A stretch of DNA of 64,000 bases from Armigeres subalbatus (GCF_024139115.2 NC_085139.1:65825203-65889202); one strand, 5' to 3'; positions 32,603 through 43,047 are shown, counted from the first letter of the stretch. The notes: a model not told the origin generated them from the sequence alone. Made by a program: numbers and translations.

Positions 32603-33118
32603 ACACAGTAAAAAAATAAATGAAAAAAATCAAAGTGATTTAACTCTGTTAATTGCAAATACTGGCAAGAAATTATTTCGGGAAATTTTAGTCGAAGCTT
32701 CGTCCTTGATGTGCATCATAAAAGAACCCGGGGATTTCTGAGGGAAAAAAGTTCTTCACAATCAAAGTTGAAAATAGCGTCGTTTTGGAAAAAATATTGT
32801 TTCCGCATTTTTTAAATTTTTTTTCACAATGTAACCATTAGTTTTTGCACACCATTTAAAAGCTTATACAATTACCTTTGTAATGATGTATTAACATTAA
32901 AGAAAAAACATTAAGAAAATATTTCAATAAATAGTTGAAAGTAAAATATTTTTTCAGGAAATTTGTTAACTTTTTTACCCATTTCTGACTTTGACACCTT
33001 ATATCTTTGGAACTAGTGCACCTAGAGACTTCAAATTCAGAATTTCTCTTAATTAGAGTATTGACAATGGAGAGAAAATATTTTAAAATAATTCGGAAGA
33101 CATGACATTTTCGATTAA
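32603..33118. other. AT-rich spacer
   Basis: No gene or defined repeat recognised. Confidence 0.45.
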
Positions 33119-33245
33119 TGACCGCCCGAAATCCTATAGTGCGGTGGATCATGGTGCACTGTTTCACTTAGAGTCCCTCGCTGGCACTCGGACGATGATC
33201 AGCCGCTCCTAACATAGAGAACAGATGCTGTTGTGAGCCGCCCAA
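33119..33245 (-). mobile_element. RTE-like 5' UTR fragment
   Basis: The plus strand contains agagtccctcgctggcactc, gatgatcagccgctcctaac and ctgttgtgagccgcc. It matches the 5' UTR at 51540-51615 of copy 4 and at 42165-42245. Only this piece remains. Confidence 0.75.
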
Positions 33246-33831
33246 TAACATTAATATATATTTCGACATAAAATTGAAATAAGTAATTTTGACAATATTA
33301 TCATAATTATTTAATTGAACAAAAAGCACAAATTAGTGACGAATCATCTACCATGCGTCTCCATCGATGTGTTTGTAACATACGATGATGATGGTAGCTA
33401 CTAGAAAAGATACGATGAACAACTTGCACATAAAATATGCTAACGGCTTCAGCGAATCAAACAAAAATTAAGAGTTATGACCATCCTTGTCGGAAAACCT
33501 AATTTTTATGAGCAGTGTAATCAATAATTTAAAGGCATTTCCAAATGATTCTACACCCCTTCAACCTCACACTTTCCTATATTTATTTGGTCATGTAATT
33601 CCATTTTATTCCCATGCAATAAGACAACAGCACCTACAGGAATGTCTTACAAGAATTTAAGACCAAAGGGCGGAAATAAACTGCCTGTATCTTGCAGTGC
33701 AAAGCGATGGATGTTTTGGGTGGTGCATGTTGTGGCTCTTTTCAGACGCAGAAACAGGAAGGAAACGAGTTGGTACTAATTTATTGCATTTCTTTCTGTT
33801 TCGTTCTCGTTCTCTCCCTCCACATTTGCAG

Positions 33832-34111
33832 TGACATCCCCGAACGGATCCCACCGAATCGCGCCGGTGTCTCCGTGGTTGAGTTCGTTCCTGGCGATGA
33901 TAGCTACGGTGGCGGCGGCGGTGATAGTAACCGGCTGCAGCCGGATGGAACATCTTCACCACCAACCGCGCCGATTGCAGACCGGGCCGTGGAGATAGTG
34001 CCATGGCATCGTCAGCTTCAGCACACTGGCTTCGAAGAATGGACTGCAGCGGAACCTCTAATTCGGGTCGAGATGGACGTGTTGTTGAGATTTAGTTTAC
34101 GGAATGAATAA
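33832..34111 (+). CDS. Candidate terminal exon of a host gene (unrecognised)
   Basis: A strong 3' splice site (pyrimidine run tctctccctcc then acatttgcag) ends at 33831. The exon is read in the phase that puts T at 33832 as the last base of a split codon, then DIPERIPPNRAGVSVVEF and onward, about 92 codons to TAA at 34109-34111. Codons are GC-rich at the third position, unlike the AT-rich DNA around. Features are a Gly run (YGGGGGD), a Pro/Ser segment and a C terminus FSLRNE. No known domain or homologue was recognised. The stop overlaps AATAAA (34106-34111), possibly part of a polyadenylation region. Upstream exons would lie outside or far upstream. It could instead be a TE exon. Confidence 0.5.
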
Positions 34112-35452
34112 AATATGGGGCGGAGGGAAGGAAATTGCTACCGACAAAAATGAAATCAAAATTCGCGAAGAAAATTTCGATTCAGTTTCGAATTAGATAA
34201 GCCGTTCATTTGATACCTATTCTAGGAGATCTATGTAGCCGCACGTGCTGTTATATTTGTCATTTTGTTAATCCGTGACAAGAATCTAACTTTCTGCAGT
34301 CCCAAAATCGCAAGGTTGTAGAGTGCTGTAGTTGTACTACCGTAGCTGTAAGATTAGGAAATATGAAGTAACCATAAACATACATGAAGATGAGATCATG
34401 TGTAATTCGCAATCTGTATATGCGATTTGTTGTGCATATTAAGACTTTTCTTACATAGGATTACATGTAAAATTAGGAAATCGTGTGATTGGGAATTGGT
34501 ACGAAAGAGTAAAACCATTTTATGAGTGTGAGTATGTTCTATGTTTTCCCGGGAATGCAGAAAAGGTCACTTGGAATACATGTTTTCGGAATAGAGGCTT
34601 TCTAATGCAATACAATGTGAAATGGATATTTTTCGTCTAAAACATTCATTGATACAGTTGGTTCTTTTATGTTTTTGAAGTCGGAAGGTTGAAAGGAAAA
34701 GAAACCACTCGCGTTGACAGCAGGCGCTATGTATCGAAATTAACAATTTAATTAAGGTTAAAGTAAAAAAAAATCTTCAGGGTGCGTGACGAATTTTTGC
34801 AGTAAATTTCAAATAGATTTTTTATATGATTGTTCTTTAGGAAAGTTGTTTTCCAAAAAAATAAAGAATCAAATGATTCAATTAAACAGACTTATAGTTT
34901 GAGACGGTTTCTGTTCTGCCAACATTTGATTCGATTGAATAACAGTGCGAAAAAGCGAGCAAAAGTGATTAAGTTTTATGTTCCGTACCTAAATAATAGA
35001 TGTAAAATTTCTGCGAAGAGAATAGTAATGGTAACGGCTCAAAAACATAACAATTGAGATTGTATAAGTGTGCGACTTGATGTAGCAACAAAAATCAAAC
35101 CGGAAATCAAATATAAGCAAATATAAGACACACAAACTGTCCAGCTAAGAAGTTGTAAATATGTACTCAGTAAACTAATTGATTTTTTTTTGCTGCGAAA
35201 TGAGACAACTACATTTACCAAAGAGGTGGAAATATAAACTGCTAAACTGCTAAAAAATGTTGTTTGTTTGTTGGTTTCTATCCATACCGAAACAACCTGA
35301 GCTGAACAGATTGACACCAAATTTCCCAGATTGTTCAGTCAACTATTTCAGCCTACGTATAAGCCTATTGCATCCAAATACTCGGTGTTAAATCATAGAG
35401 AAGCAAGATTCAAAATTATTTATCGTGAACTAACGCCTACAGTCTGAATAAA
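34112..35452. other. Non-coding, possible 3' UTR then AT-rich spacer
   Basis: Directly follows the candidate exon, so its first part may be 3' UTR. No repeats or RNA genes are recognised up to the Jockey insertion. Confidence 0.45.
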
Positions 35453-35751
35453 CCGTTTCAACAGTTTTTTTTTTTTTTTTTTACTAATTTTATTTGTTAA
35501 TTATCTAATACATGCATTCATCTCTTAGACTAGGTGTTCCGTGTTTTCTTAACACTATCATCCTTATTTGCTATGTTATATTTTTAGTTATTATTAATAC
35601 ATTTCAATTGCCTCTGGCAGTTAGAATTTTTCCTCTGGTTGAATTGAACCATGTAGGAATTACAATGTTTTCAACTTAAACTAAACTTAACCTATTTTAT
35701 ACTAAGGGTACAAGGAGTTAATCGTTGCAATAGAAGATTGCAACGATTTTT

Positions 35752-36376
35752 TTAGCGGGCTTGGTAGTCATATGGCTACTGCTTCTGCCTCATACGCAGG
35801 AGGTCGTGGGTTCAATCCCAGATCCGTTCCATTCTCCTACTTTGTATCTTTCTCTTTATTTCTCATGTTCTAGCAATCGCGAGAACTGGAAATGGACTTC
35901 TATACCGTTTCCATTACTATTCCTATACCTTCAACTTGAGTATTCTAACAGTAATCTGCTAGAATTGGAAATGAACTAATAGAGCTCGTTTCCTACATCC
36001 AATTAGAAATTCCATCAGTTACCTTCTCCTATCTATCACATTGGCAGCTCGTTAACCAAGACGGACCTCTGCCTCTCCAACCTAACCTAGAAATTCCAAC
36101 AAATTTCGCATGAACTCGTGGCAAGTGCAGAGGTATATTCGGCTTGCAGTGGGCGAGTGATTGCATCATCAGTTCCTCCCCCTTCCCTACATTGACTTGC
36201 ATTCTGACGTGGCAGGCGCCAGTATGACCTAACAAATGAGATCACCAGTACTTGTACATTGAAGATGTGTGCTAGTCCCAAGCAAACATCTGTTGGTTCC
36301 CTGTGCAAGAACAGCTGATCTGGTCATAATGGAGTAGCAACTACGAGCAGTCAATCAAGTTCAAGCTCAAGCTCAA
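35752..36376 (+). mobile_element. 625-bp tRNA-headed SINE in the Jockey 3' UTR
   Basis: A 25-bp exact TSD at 35727-35751 and 36377-36401 begins GCAATAGAAG and ends CGATTTTT. The head (35755-35830) is tRNA-like with CTCATAC in anticodon-loop position (CAT, Met-like) and a B box GGTTCAATCCC. The acceptor stem is degenerate. The body is unusually long for a SINE and the tail is an AAGCTC repeat. A chimeric or composite SINE is possible. Confidence 0.85.
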
Positions 36377-37149
36377 GCAATAGAAGATTGCAACGATTTT
36401 TGTCTAAAATTGGAAATTATTTTGTTGGACATTTGTTGCAATGTCTCAATATTAGAAATTCTATGAAGTTCATTGGTACTATACCACGGAGGCAACTTCA
36501 GAATCATTTTCAGAATTTTATTTTGAATCCTCTGAAGTGCCTTCTTTCTGGTATTGCAGCAACTAGTCCATATTGGCACAGCATACAACATGGCAGGTCT
36601 AAAAATTTGTTTGTAAATCAAAAGTTTGTTCTTAGGACAAAGTTTTGATTTTCTGTTTATAAGTGGATATAGACACTTAATATATTTGTTACATTTGGCT
36701 TGAAGGCCTTCAATGTGATTTTTAAAGTTAATTTTGATCTAGCAGAAGTCCTAAATATTTAGCTTCGCTAGACCAATTAATTGGAACCCCATTCATAGTG
36801 ACAATATGTCTGCTAGAAGGTTTCAAATAAGAAGCTCTCGGCTTATGTGGGAAAATTATAAGCTGAGTTTTGGAAGCATTCAGGGAAATTTTCCATTTTT
36901 GTAAGTAAGTGGAGAAAATATCCAATTTTGCAATCTACTACAAATGACACGAAGGCTACGCCCTTTGGCTGAGAGACCTGTGTCATCTGCAAACAAAGAT
37001 TTTTGACACCCTGGTGGTAAATCAGGTAAGTCAGAAGTAAAAATGTTATACAAAATGGGCCCCAGTATGCTGCCTTGGGGGACACCAGCCCTTACAGGTA
37101 ATCTATCAGATTTATAATTCTGATAGTTCACCTGCAGTGAGCGATCTGA
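36373..37149 (-). pseudogene. Jockey ORF2, RT catalytic half, broken
   Basis: After an in-frame TGA at 37150-37152 the same frame continues with VRAGVPQGSILGPILYN and the catalytic FADDTGL. A frameshift then moves the thumb region (WKISLNASKTQLIIFP) to another frame, and a further one brings the C-terminal IYKQIFRPAMLYAVPIW block. Its 3' part abuts the SINE insertion. Confidence 0.88.
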
Positions 37150-38907
37150 TCAATAATTTTGGATCAGTTTAATGATGTACAGAGGAAAATTAAAATTCAT
37201 CAATTTTACAATCAAACCTTCATGCCAAACACTGTCAAATGCTTTCTCTATATCAAGAAGAGCAACTCCAGCCGAATATCCTTCAGATTTGTTGAGCCGA
37301 ATTAAGTTCGTAACTCTTAATAACTGATGAGTGGTTGAATGCCCATGGCGAAAACCAAATTGCTCATCAGCAAAAATAGAATTGTCATTATTGTGAACCA
37401 TCATTCTATTTAAAATAATCTTTTCAAACAGTTTGCTTATTGAAGAAAGCAAACTGATTGGGCGATAACTAGAAGCCTCAGCTGGATTTTTGTCCGGCTT
37501 CAAAATTGGAACAACTTTGGCGTTTTTCCATTTATCTGGGAAGTATGCCAATTGAAAACATTTGTTAAATAAATTAACCAAAAAGGATAAAGCGCTCTCA
37601 GGAAGTTTTTTGATAAGTATGTAGAAAATACCATCATCACCCGGGGCTTTCATATTTTTAAATTTTCTAGTAATAGATCTCACTTCATCCAAATTAGTTC
37701 CCAACGAAGGGTCAAAAACATTATCTTGGTTGAGAATGTCTTCGAAGCTTCGTGTAACCTGATCCTCAATTGGACTAGTGAGACCTAGACTAAAATTATG
37801 GGCACTCTCGAACTGCTGAGCAAGTTTTTGAGCCATTTCGCCATTTGTTAATACAATTTTATTTCCCTCTTTAAGCGCTGGAATTAGGTTTTGAGGTTTT
37901 TTAAGAATTTTCGTTAATTTCCAAAAGGGTTTCGAACTGGGATCCAACTTCGAGACATTATTCTCAAAGTTGGTATTTCTCAGAATAGCGAAACGTTTTC
38001 TAATTTCATTTTGCAAATCTCGCCAGATAACTTTCAAAGCGGGATCGCGAGTTCTTTGGTATTGCCTTCGCCTCACATTTTTAAGACGGATCAGTAGCTG
38101 AAGATCGTCGTCAATAATAATGGAGTTGAATTTAATTTCACATTTAGGAATTGCAATACCTCTGGCTTCGACAATTAAATTTGTCAAAGACACGAGAGCA
38201 TTATCAATATCACTTTTGGTATCGAGAGGAATATCAACATCAAAATTCCTATCGATATACGTTTTATATAAATTCCAATCAGCCCTATGATAATTGAAAG
38301 TAGAGCTGATTGGGTTATAAATGGCTTCTTGTGAGATTTCAAATGTCACAGGAAGGTGATCAGAGTCAAAGTCAGCATGAGTTACCAATTGGCGACACAG
38401 CTGACTTGAATCCGTTAAAACCAAATCAATTGTCGAAGGATTTCGAGTGGATGAAAAACAAGTTGGGCCATTGGGATATTGAATGGTATAATATCCCGCA
38501 GAACAATCTTCAAATAAAATTTTGCCGTTGGAATTGCTTTGAGCATTATTCCATGATCGGTGTTTGGCATTGAAGTCACCAATTACGAAGAATTTTGATT
38601 TGTTGCGAGTCAGAATTTGAAGATCCGCTTTCAACAAATTCTTTTGCTGCCCATTGCATTGAAAAGGCAAATAGGCTGCAATGAAGGAAAATTGACCAAA
38701 ATTTGTTTCAACAGAAACTCCCAAGGTTTCAAAAACTTTGGTTTCAAACGAAGAAAATAATTTATGTTTGATACGTCTATTAATGACAATGGCGACCCCA
38801 CCACAGGCGCTGTCAAGACGATCATTTCTGTAGATAAAATAATTTGGATCTCTTTTAATGGAGAGTCCGGGCTTTAAATAAGTTTCTGTTATAATGGCAA
38901 TATGCAC
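37150..38907 (-). CDS. Jockey ORF2: APE endonuclease and RT N-terminal half
   Basis: Open frame of 585 codons. The endonuclease occupies roughly residues 1-200: IITETYLKPG, CGGVAIVINR, FVIGDFNAKH and the catalytic DSDHLPVTFEI. RT begins near residue 430 with YRPISLLSSISKLFEK, EQFGFRHGHSTTHQLL and VALLDIEKAFDSVWH (first catalytic Asp). It stops at TGA 37150-37152 in the middle of RT. The frame opens at a GTG; upstream codons (SLKGKEDELFNFL) show that the true N terminus is further upstream, beyond another stop. Confidence 0.92.
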   Translation of the reverse strand: MHIAIITETYLKPGLSIKRDPNYFIYRNDRLDSACGGVAIVINRRIKHKLFSSFETKVFETLGVSVETNFGQFSFIAAYLPFQCNGQQKNLLKADLQILTRNKSKFFVIGDFNAKHRSWNNAQSNSNGKILFEDCSAGYYTIQYPNGPTCFSSTRNPSTIDLVLTDSSQLCRQLVTHADFDSDHLPVTFEISQEAIYNPISSTFNYHRADWNLYKTYIDRNFDVDIPLDTKSDIDNALVSLTNLIVEARGIAIPKCEIKFNSIIIDDDLQLLIRLKNVRRRQYQRTRDPALKVIWRDLQNEIRKRFAILRNTNFENNVSKLDPSSKPFWKLTKILKKPQNLIPALKEGNKIVLTNGEMAQKLAQQFESAHNFSLGLTSPIEDQVTRSFEDILNQDNVFDPSLGTNLDEVRSITRKFKNMKAPGDDGIFYILIKKLPESALSFLVNLFNKCFQLAYFPDKWKNAKVVPILKPDKNPAEASSYRPISLLSSISKLFEKIILNRMMVHNNDNSIFADEQFGFRHGHSTTHQLLRVTNLIRLNKSEGYSAGVALLDIEKAFDSVWHEGLIVKLMNFNFPLYIIKLIQNY

Positions 38908-38989
38908 ATTATGAACTGTTAGGAAGTTGAATAATTCATCTTCCTTACCCTTTAGAGAGAGCGGGCATTCAATTTAGAACTTTCACACA

Positions 38990-39436
38990 ATTATTTGGAT
39001 CCATTGAAACGGAGTCCGATAACAATTTTTGTGTGTACTTTATACCAACCTGAACAGCTTCAGGAATGGTATTTGCTTTGAACATTGCATCAATCATGTG
39101 ATGCAATTGTTCAGTTAAAAATCAAAATCGGAAGCAGACATGCTACCTGAATCAGCAACATGACCGTTATTTTCCGTTGGGACATGGGTATGAACCTCAT
39201 TTTGAGAAGAGAAATTTGGTCTACCAGCAGCGATGTTTGCATACGTAGGTACATTGGAAAATTGAATTCACTGAAGTGCTTGCTACCCGTTGACGAGCGG
39301 CAAAATTTGTTTGTGAATTGTGGTGGGTATGAATTGCTCGACCGGTAACTGGTTTCGAAATTTGAGCGTTTGAAAATTTCTACCCGTCGAATCTGGGATC
39401 CGATTGGGATTTCCGTCATCAATTTTGCACGGGAAT
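38990..39436 (-). pseudogene. Jockey ORF1, C-terminal part, out of frame
   Basis: The continuation of ORF1 (KVLNSRAKLMTEIP) lies in another frame from 39461 down, so a single-base indel at about 39437-39461 ends ORF1 early. No domain is recognised in the remaining Ser/Pro-rich tail. Confidence 0.7.
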
Positions 39437-40375
39437 TCAAAACTTTTTGCGTGAAGGGCATTCCCAGAAATTGGATTTATGATTGCCCCTACAATTTGCA
39501 CATTTAAATTTATTGGAATCTTCTCTCACAGGACATGCGTCCTTGGCGTGAGAGGTTCCACCACAAATCATGCATTTAGCATCCATGTGACAATGTTTGG
39601 TTCCATGACCCCATTTTTGGCACTTACGGCACTGGGTGGGGTTTTGGAAATTTCCCCCAGGCCTGCGGAAATGTTCCCATGTAACACGGACATGAGACAT
39701 AATACAGGCCTTTTCCAAACTTTTCATATTATTTAGTTCACTTTTGTTAAAATGAACTAAATAAAATTCTTGAGAAATGCCCCTCTGGGAAGTACCACAG
39801 TGGGATTTCTTTTTCATCTTAATTACTTGGACTGGTGAAAATCCGAGTAATTGAGAAATTTCAATTTTAATCTCATCCAGTGGTTTATCATCACTGGGGA
39901 GACCTTTCAAGACGACTTTGAACAATCGCTCAGTTTTGTCGTCGTATGTGAAGAATTTATGGCGCTTCTCAGTTAAATACTGAAGAAGACGTTTGCGATC
40001 GTCAAAGGATCCTGGCAAAACGCGGCAGTCACCCTTCCTAGCAATCTGAAATGAAACCTTGATCCCCTGAAGGTTACTCAAAATCTCATTCCGGAAGCCA
40101 GAAAACTCGGCAACAGATACCACAATTGGCGGAATCCTTTGCTTTTTCGCATGAATCGAATCCCCTGGGCTAGAGGTATATTCGATTTGCTCAATTTCAT
40201 CATTAATCAAATCGAACTGATTGCTCAGTTTGATTGGAGAAGAATTATTTCCGATATTAGAGTTAGAAGGAATATCTGAATTCTCCAGCTTCCTTCTATT
40301 TTTTCCGCGCTTTGGCAGGACGGTCTTGAAACCTTGTTCTTGTTTCTCCTTCCGCAAAAAGAGAAAGAACCGCAC
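39437..40375 (-). CDS. Jockey ORF1 (Gag-like RNA-binding protein)
   Basis: Open frame of 312 codons. It has a basic N terminus (KRGKNRRK), a central segment with RLFKVVLKGLPSDDKP typical of Jockey ORF1 proteins, and three zinc knuckles at the C terminus: CRKCQKWGHGTKHC, CMICGGTSHAKDAC and CANCRGNHKSNFWEC. It coats element RNA in the ribonucleoprotein. It is terminated by TGA just after the third knuckle because of a frameshift. The initiator was not fixed. Confidence 0.9.
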   Translation of the reverse strand: MRFFLFLRKEKQEQGFKTVLPKRGKNRRKLENSDIPSNSNIGNNSSPIKLSNQFDLINDEIEQIEYTSSPGDSIHAKKQRIPPIVVSVAEFSGFRNEILSNLQGIKVSFQIARKGDCRVLPGSFDDRKRLLQYLTEKRHKFFTYDDKTERLFKVVLKGLPSDDKPLDEIKIEISQLLGFSPVQVIKMKKKSHCGTSQRGISQEFYLVHFNKSELNNMKSLEKACIMSHVRVTWEHFRRPGGNFQNPTQCRKCQKWGHGTKHCHMDAKCMICGGTSHAKDACPVREDSNKFKCANCRGNHKSNFWECPSRKKF

Positions 40376-40412
40376 AGCACGAAAGCACGATGCGGTCTGA
40401 CCGTTTCAACAG

Positions 40413-40788
40413 TTAATCTAACTGATAGCTCTGTTACTGAAGTGTCGTTGTCTTATTTCTTGAAGAGGGCCATGACATCATAAGGAGCAATCTGGTGAAG
40501 TAGCCGAGTAGATCGCCATCTTTTCCGACAACAAGAGGGTGGCCAATATTGCTGAACTAGAAGTCGGATACTCGCCACGAAAAAAGAAAGTTTCGTGCTC
40601 TTGCCAGAATATGTATTTTTGGACGGGATTTATTTGTTTGAGATTGCGCTGAAATGGAGAATATTCAGGCTAATATTTTCAAAGACATACACCTTGCTCA
40701 TGAATCTGTTTTCAATGTTTCTGCCCTGAATAAGGCCAAAAAGTACTTCTGACTACTAAAGCTGTTAGTAGTCATAATCTATCTTTTA
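40413..40788. other. Non-coding spacer
   Basis: No gene or repeat recognised between the Jockey TSD and the Helitron. Confidence 0.45.
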
Positions 40789-41056
40789 TCTTCTTCTATA
40801 TAATAAAAATGAAATGGTCTGTGTTCGTATCCGCATAACTCGAAAACGGCTGGATGGATTTTCCTCATTCCTTCAGCAGGAATGTTGGCTACCGTTTCCG
40901 ACGGGTTTATATGACATTTCCTCATGCGAAAATCACGGGAAAAGTTAAGTAAAAAGTGAACAACTAAAACTATGATTTGTATGGAAATTTTGCATGGGAA
41001 GTTCACAGCGCGCATTGTCGCCTACTATGCAGGACAACGTCTGCTGGGTCGACTAG
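40789..41056 (+). mobile_element. Non-autonomous Helitron
   Basis: The 5' part reads TCTTCTATATAATAAAAATG, the insect Helitron start layout. The 3' part is GGACAACGTCTGCTGGGTC followed by GACTAG with T next to it (CTAG|T). Helitrons start TC, end CTRR after a short hairpin, and make no TSD, which fits. There is no Rep/helicase ORF in its 270 bp. Confidence 0.85.
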
Positions 41057-41197
41057 TGAGAAATATTTTTCAAGTCAGTCTAATATGCATGTCAATTTAC
41101 AGTTCCACGAATCGAGTTTCCAATCGCTAAACCCTTTTCGTCGCTGTGGTCTTCGTCGATTGTTCCGGTCCGTATTCCCTTGTAGATTAATCGTTGT

Positions 41198-42095
41198 TTT
41201 TTGCCTTTCTCGTATACTAAGTATACGTAAAGGCTATATGTTCACTCCAAAAACAAACTTTTTATAGAAGGCTCGGAGACCCATAGTGTTATATACCAAT
41301 CGACTCAGCTCGACGAATTGAGGTGATGTCTGTGTGTGTGTGTGCGTGTGTGTGTGTGTGTGTGTATGTGTGTGTGTGTGCGCACCAAAAGAGCAAAAAG
41401 TTTAGCTCGTTTTTTTTGCACTCACCCTCAACCAATTTACTCGCAACAGATTGCATTCGACGCAGTATACTGCCCCATTGTATCCTATTGAAAATTGGCC
41501 GGTTCGGACTATGTTCTTAGAAGTTATGGCCAAAATACTTTTCCTCATAAAAAAGCGCGTAAAAAAGTCTAGCTCACTTTTAATGCACTTACCCTAAACG
41601 GATTCCCTCACAGCAGGCTGCGTTCGACGCAGTATCTTGCTCCATTGTTTCCTATTGAAAATTGGACGGATCGGACAATGGGCTTGGTAGTTATGGCTAA
41701 AATACTTTTTCTCATAAAAAAGCGCGTAAAAAAATCTAGCTCATTTTTAATGCACTTACCCTGAACGGATTCCCTCACAACATGCTGCATTCGACGCAGT
41801 ATACTGCCCCATTGTTTCCTATTAAAAATTGGACGGATCGGACAATGGGCTTGGTAGTTATGGCCAAAACACTTTTTCTCAGAAAAAAGCGCGTAAAAAA
41901 ATCTAGCTCACTTTTAATGCACTTACCCTGAACCGATTTCCTCGCAACAGGTTGCATTAGACGCAGAATCTTGTCTAATTATTTCCTATTGAAAATTGGC
42001 CCGATCGGACGATGGGCTTAGAAGTAATGCCCGAAATACTATTTTTTTACCGCACGAGAAAGGCATCATCACCGCTAGGTGGATTAATCTGGGTT
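41198..42095 (+). mobile_element. Element built of four 167-bp tandem units
   Basis: The ends TGCCTTTCTCGT (41202-41213) and ACGAGAAAGGCA (near 42054-42065) are inverted. The left one forms a hairpin, cgTATACTAAGTATACg. It then has a TG microsatellite (41330-41382) and four units of 167 bp; the gcgcgtaaaaaa landmark recurs at about 41555, 41722 and 41889. It is flanked by T runs. It interrupts RTE copy 5. A one-unit relative lies at 32310-32602. Confidence 0.8.
41330..41382. repeat. TG microsatellite
   Basis: A (TG)n run with a few interruptions inside the 167-bp-unit element. The relative at 32310-32602 keeps a shorter, decayed CA-rich stretch in the same place. Confidence 0.9.
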
Positions 42096-42440
42096 TTTTA
42101 AGTTGGATGACAGGGCCTGACACTAATCCCCTGAATTTCCGGAGGACCATAGTGCGCAATTTTGCATAGAGTCCCTCGCTGGCACTCGAACAATGATGAG
42201 TCGCCCCTAACATGAGGAACAGGCGCTGTTGTGAGCAGCTCCTATCATGGACAATAGACACCCACCGGGGTTAGTAACCCGATCCTTAGGGTTTCTCGTA
42301 CCCCGGCCGGCACCACGATGTGGAAGGGATAGTAGTTGCTGGGTAAAAAGCTAGGCACCACGGAATGGGGTCTATTTTATTCTTTCAGGTACGCGAAATA
42401 TCAATGGTACGCATTATCCAGCTGGCAAATGCTGCCGGGG

Positions 42441-42984
42441 CTTCATGAACCTTGAAGCCAAAGATTCGGAGACCAATCTTTCATCTACCCGGCAACAACT
42501 GAAGCCCCTGTGTGCCATTAATTTATAGTTATTTGAATTCTCGTTTTACAGTGTGTAATATGCATAATATCCATTGCCGATATCTATCTTATCGATCTTA
42601 CGTCTCACGTGACTCGCCATACGCATCCGCGTCAGTAGGCCATGACTTAAAATACGTTTGCAAAGCAACCAGTTTTGCCCCTAAATAATTAGTTACGGAC
42701 GACACGTAAGTATTATTTTGTCCCCGACAATTACCTAACGTATTCGGCTGGTCCTTTTTCGATGGAACGAGGCCACACAGCCCCCATCAGTTGGTATTAG
42801 CTTGCGTTTCAGAAAGTGGGAGGAGAAGAAGGAGCTAAGCCGATAAAATTGGCTTCAATTGCAAAGATTTGAGTTCAATTGCAAAGATCGGTAACTTTAG
42901 TGCGCTGACCCTGAGGCATTCGATTGGGCGAATCAAGCATCCGAAAGATATTCAATTTGCTTTTCGCAAACGTGACCTTTAAGT
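42441..42984. other. Non-coding spacer
   Basis: No gene is recognised. It may include flank of the RTE fragment; several short GC-richer patches are unexplained. Confidence 0.4.
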
Positions 42985-43047
42985 TGTCTTGTTGTGTAGG
43001 AGTTATCTGGAGAGTAGGAGGTTGAGGGTTCGAGTCCCTCCAAGACA
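42985..43047 (+). tRNA. 63-nt tRNA-like sequence with reduced anticodon arm (pseudo-tRNA)
   Basis: A perfect 7-bp acceptor stem TGTCTTG / CAAGACA and a perfect 5-bp T stem with TTCGAGT loop (GAGGGTTCGAGTCCCTC) are present. The D-arm region TTGTGTAGGAGTTATC is plausible. The segment between D and T arms is only about 14 nt with no proper anticodon loop, so the whole is about 10 nt shorter than a tRNA. Ctttttc follows about 8 nt downstream as a possible Pol III stop. It is a tRNA pseudogene, a SINE head, or a mascRNA-like small RNA. Confidence 0.5.

Larger units (their letters stand above)
35466..40399 (-). mobile_element. Full-length Jockey-clade retrotransposon (Juan-like)
   Basis: The TSD ACCGTTTCAACAG at 35453-35465 and 40400-40412 brackets the element. 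It has a poly(A) tail (T run at 35466-35482 on the plus strand) and a 5' end whose minus strand starts CAGACCGCATCGTGCTTTCG. ORF1 has three CCHC knuckles and ORF2 has APE endonuclease and RT. Length without the inserted SINE and its duplicate is about 4.28 kb, in the Jockey/Juan range. Stops and frameshifts in both ORFs make it inactive. Confidence 0.93.
41098..42440 (-). mobile_element. RTE-like 5' fragment (copy 5), split
   Basis: 41098-41196 matches the endonuclease start of copy 4 (agttccacgaatcgagtttc), and 42096-42440 matches its 5' UTR (ctgaatttccggaggaccat, tccctcgctggcactcg, ccggggttagtaacccgatc). The element at 41198-42095 sits between. The rest is missing. Confidence 0.82.

Noticed and set aside
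35755..35830. Functional tRNA-Met gene
   Set aside because: Acceptor stem mismatched and the sequence continues into a 625-bp unit with a TSD, so it is a SINE head.
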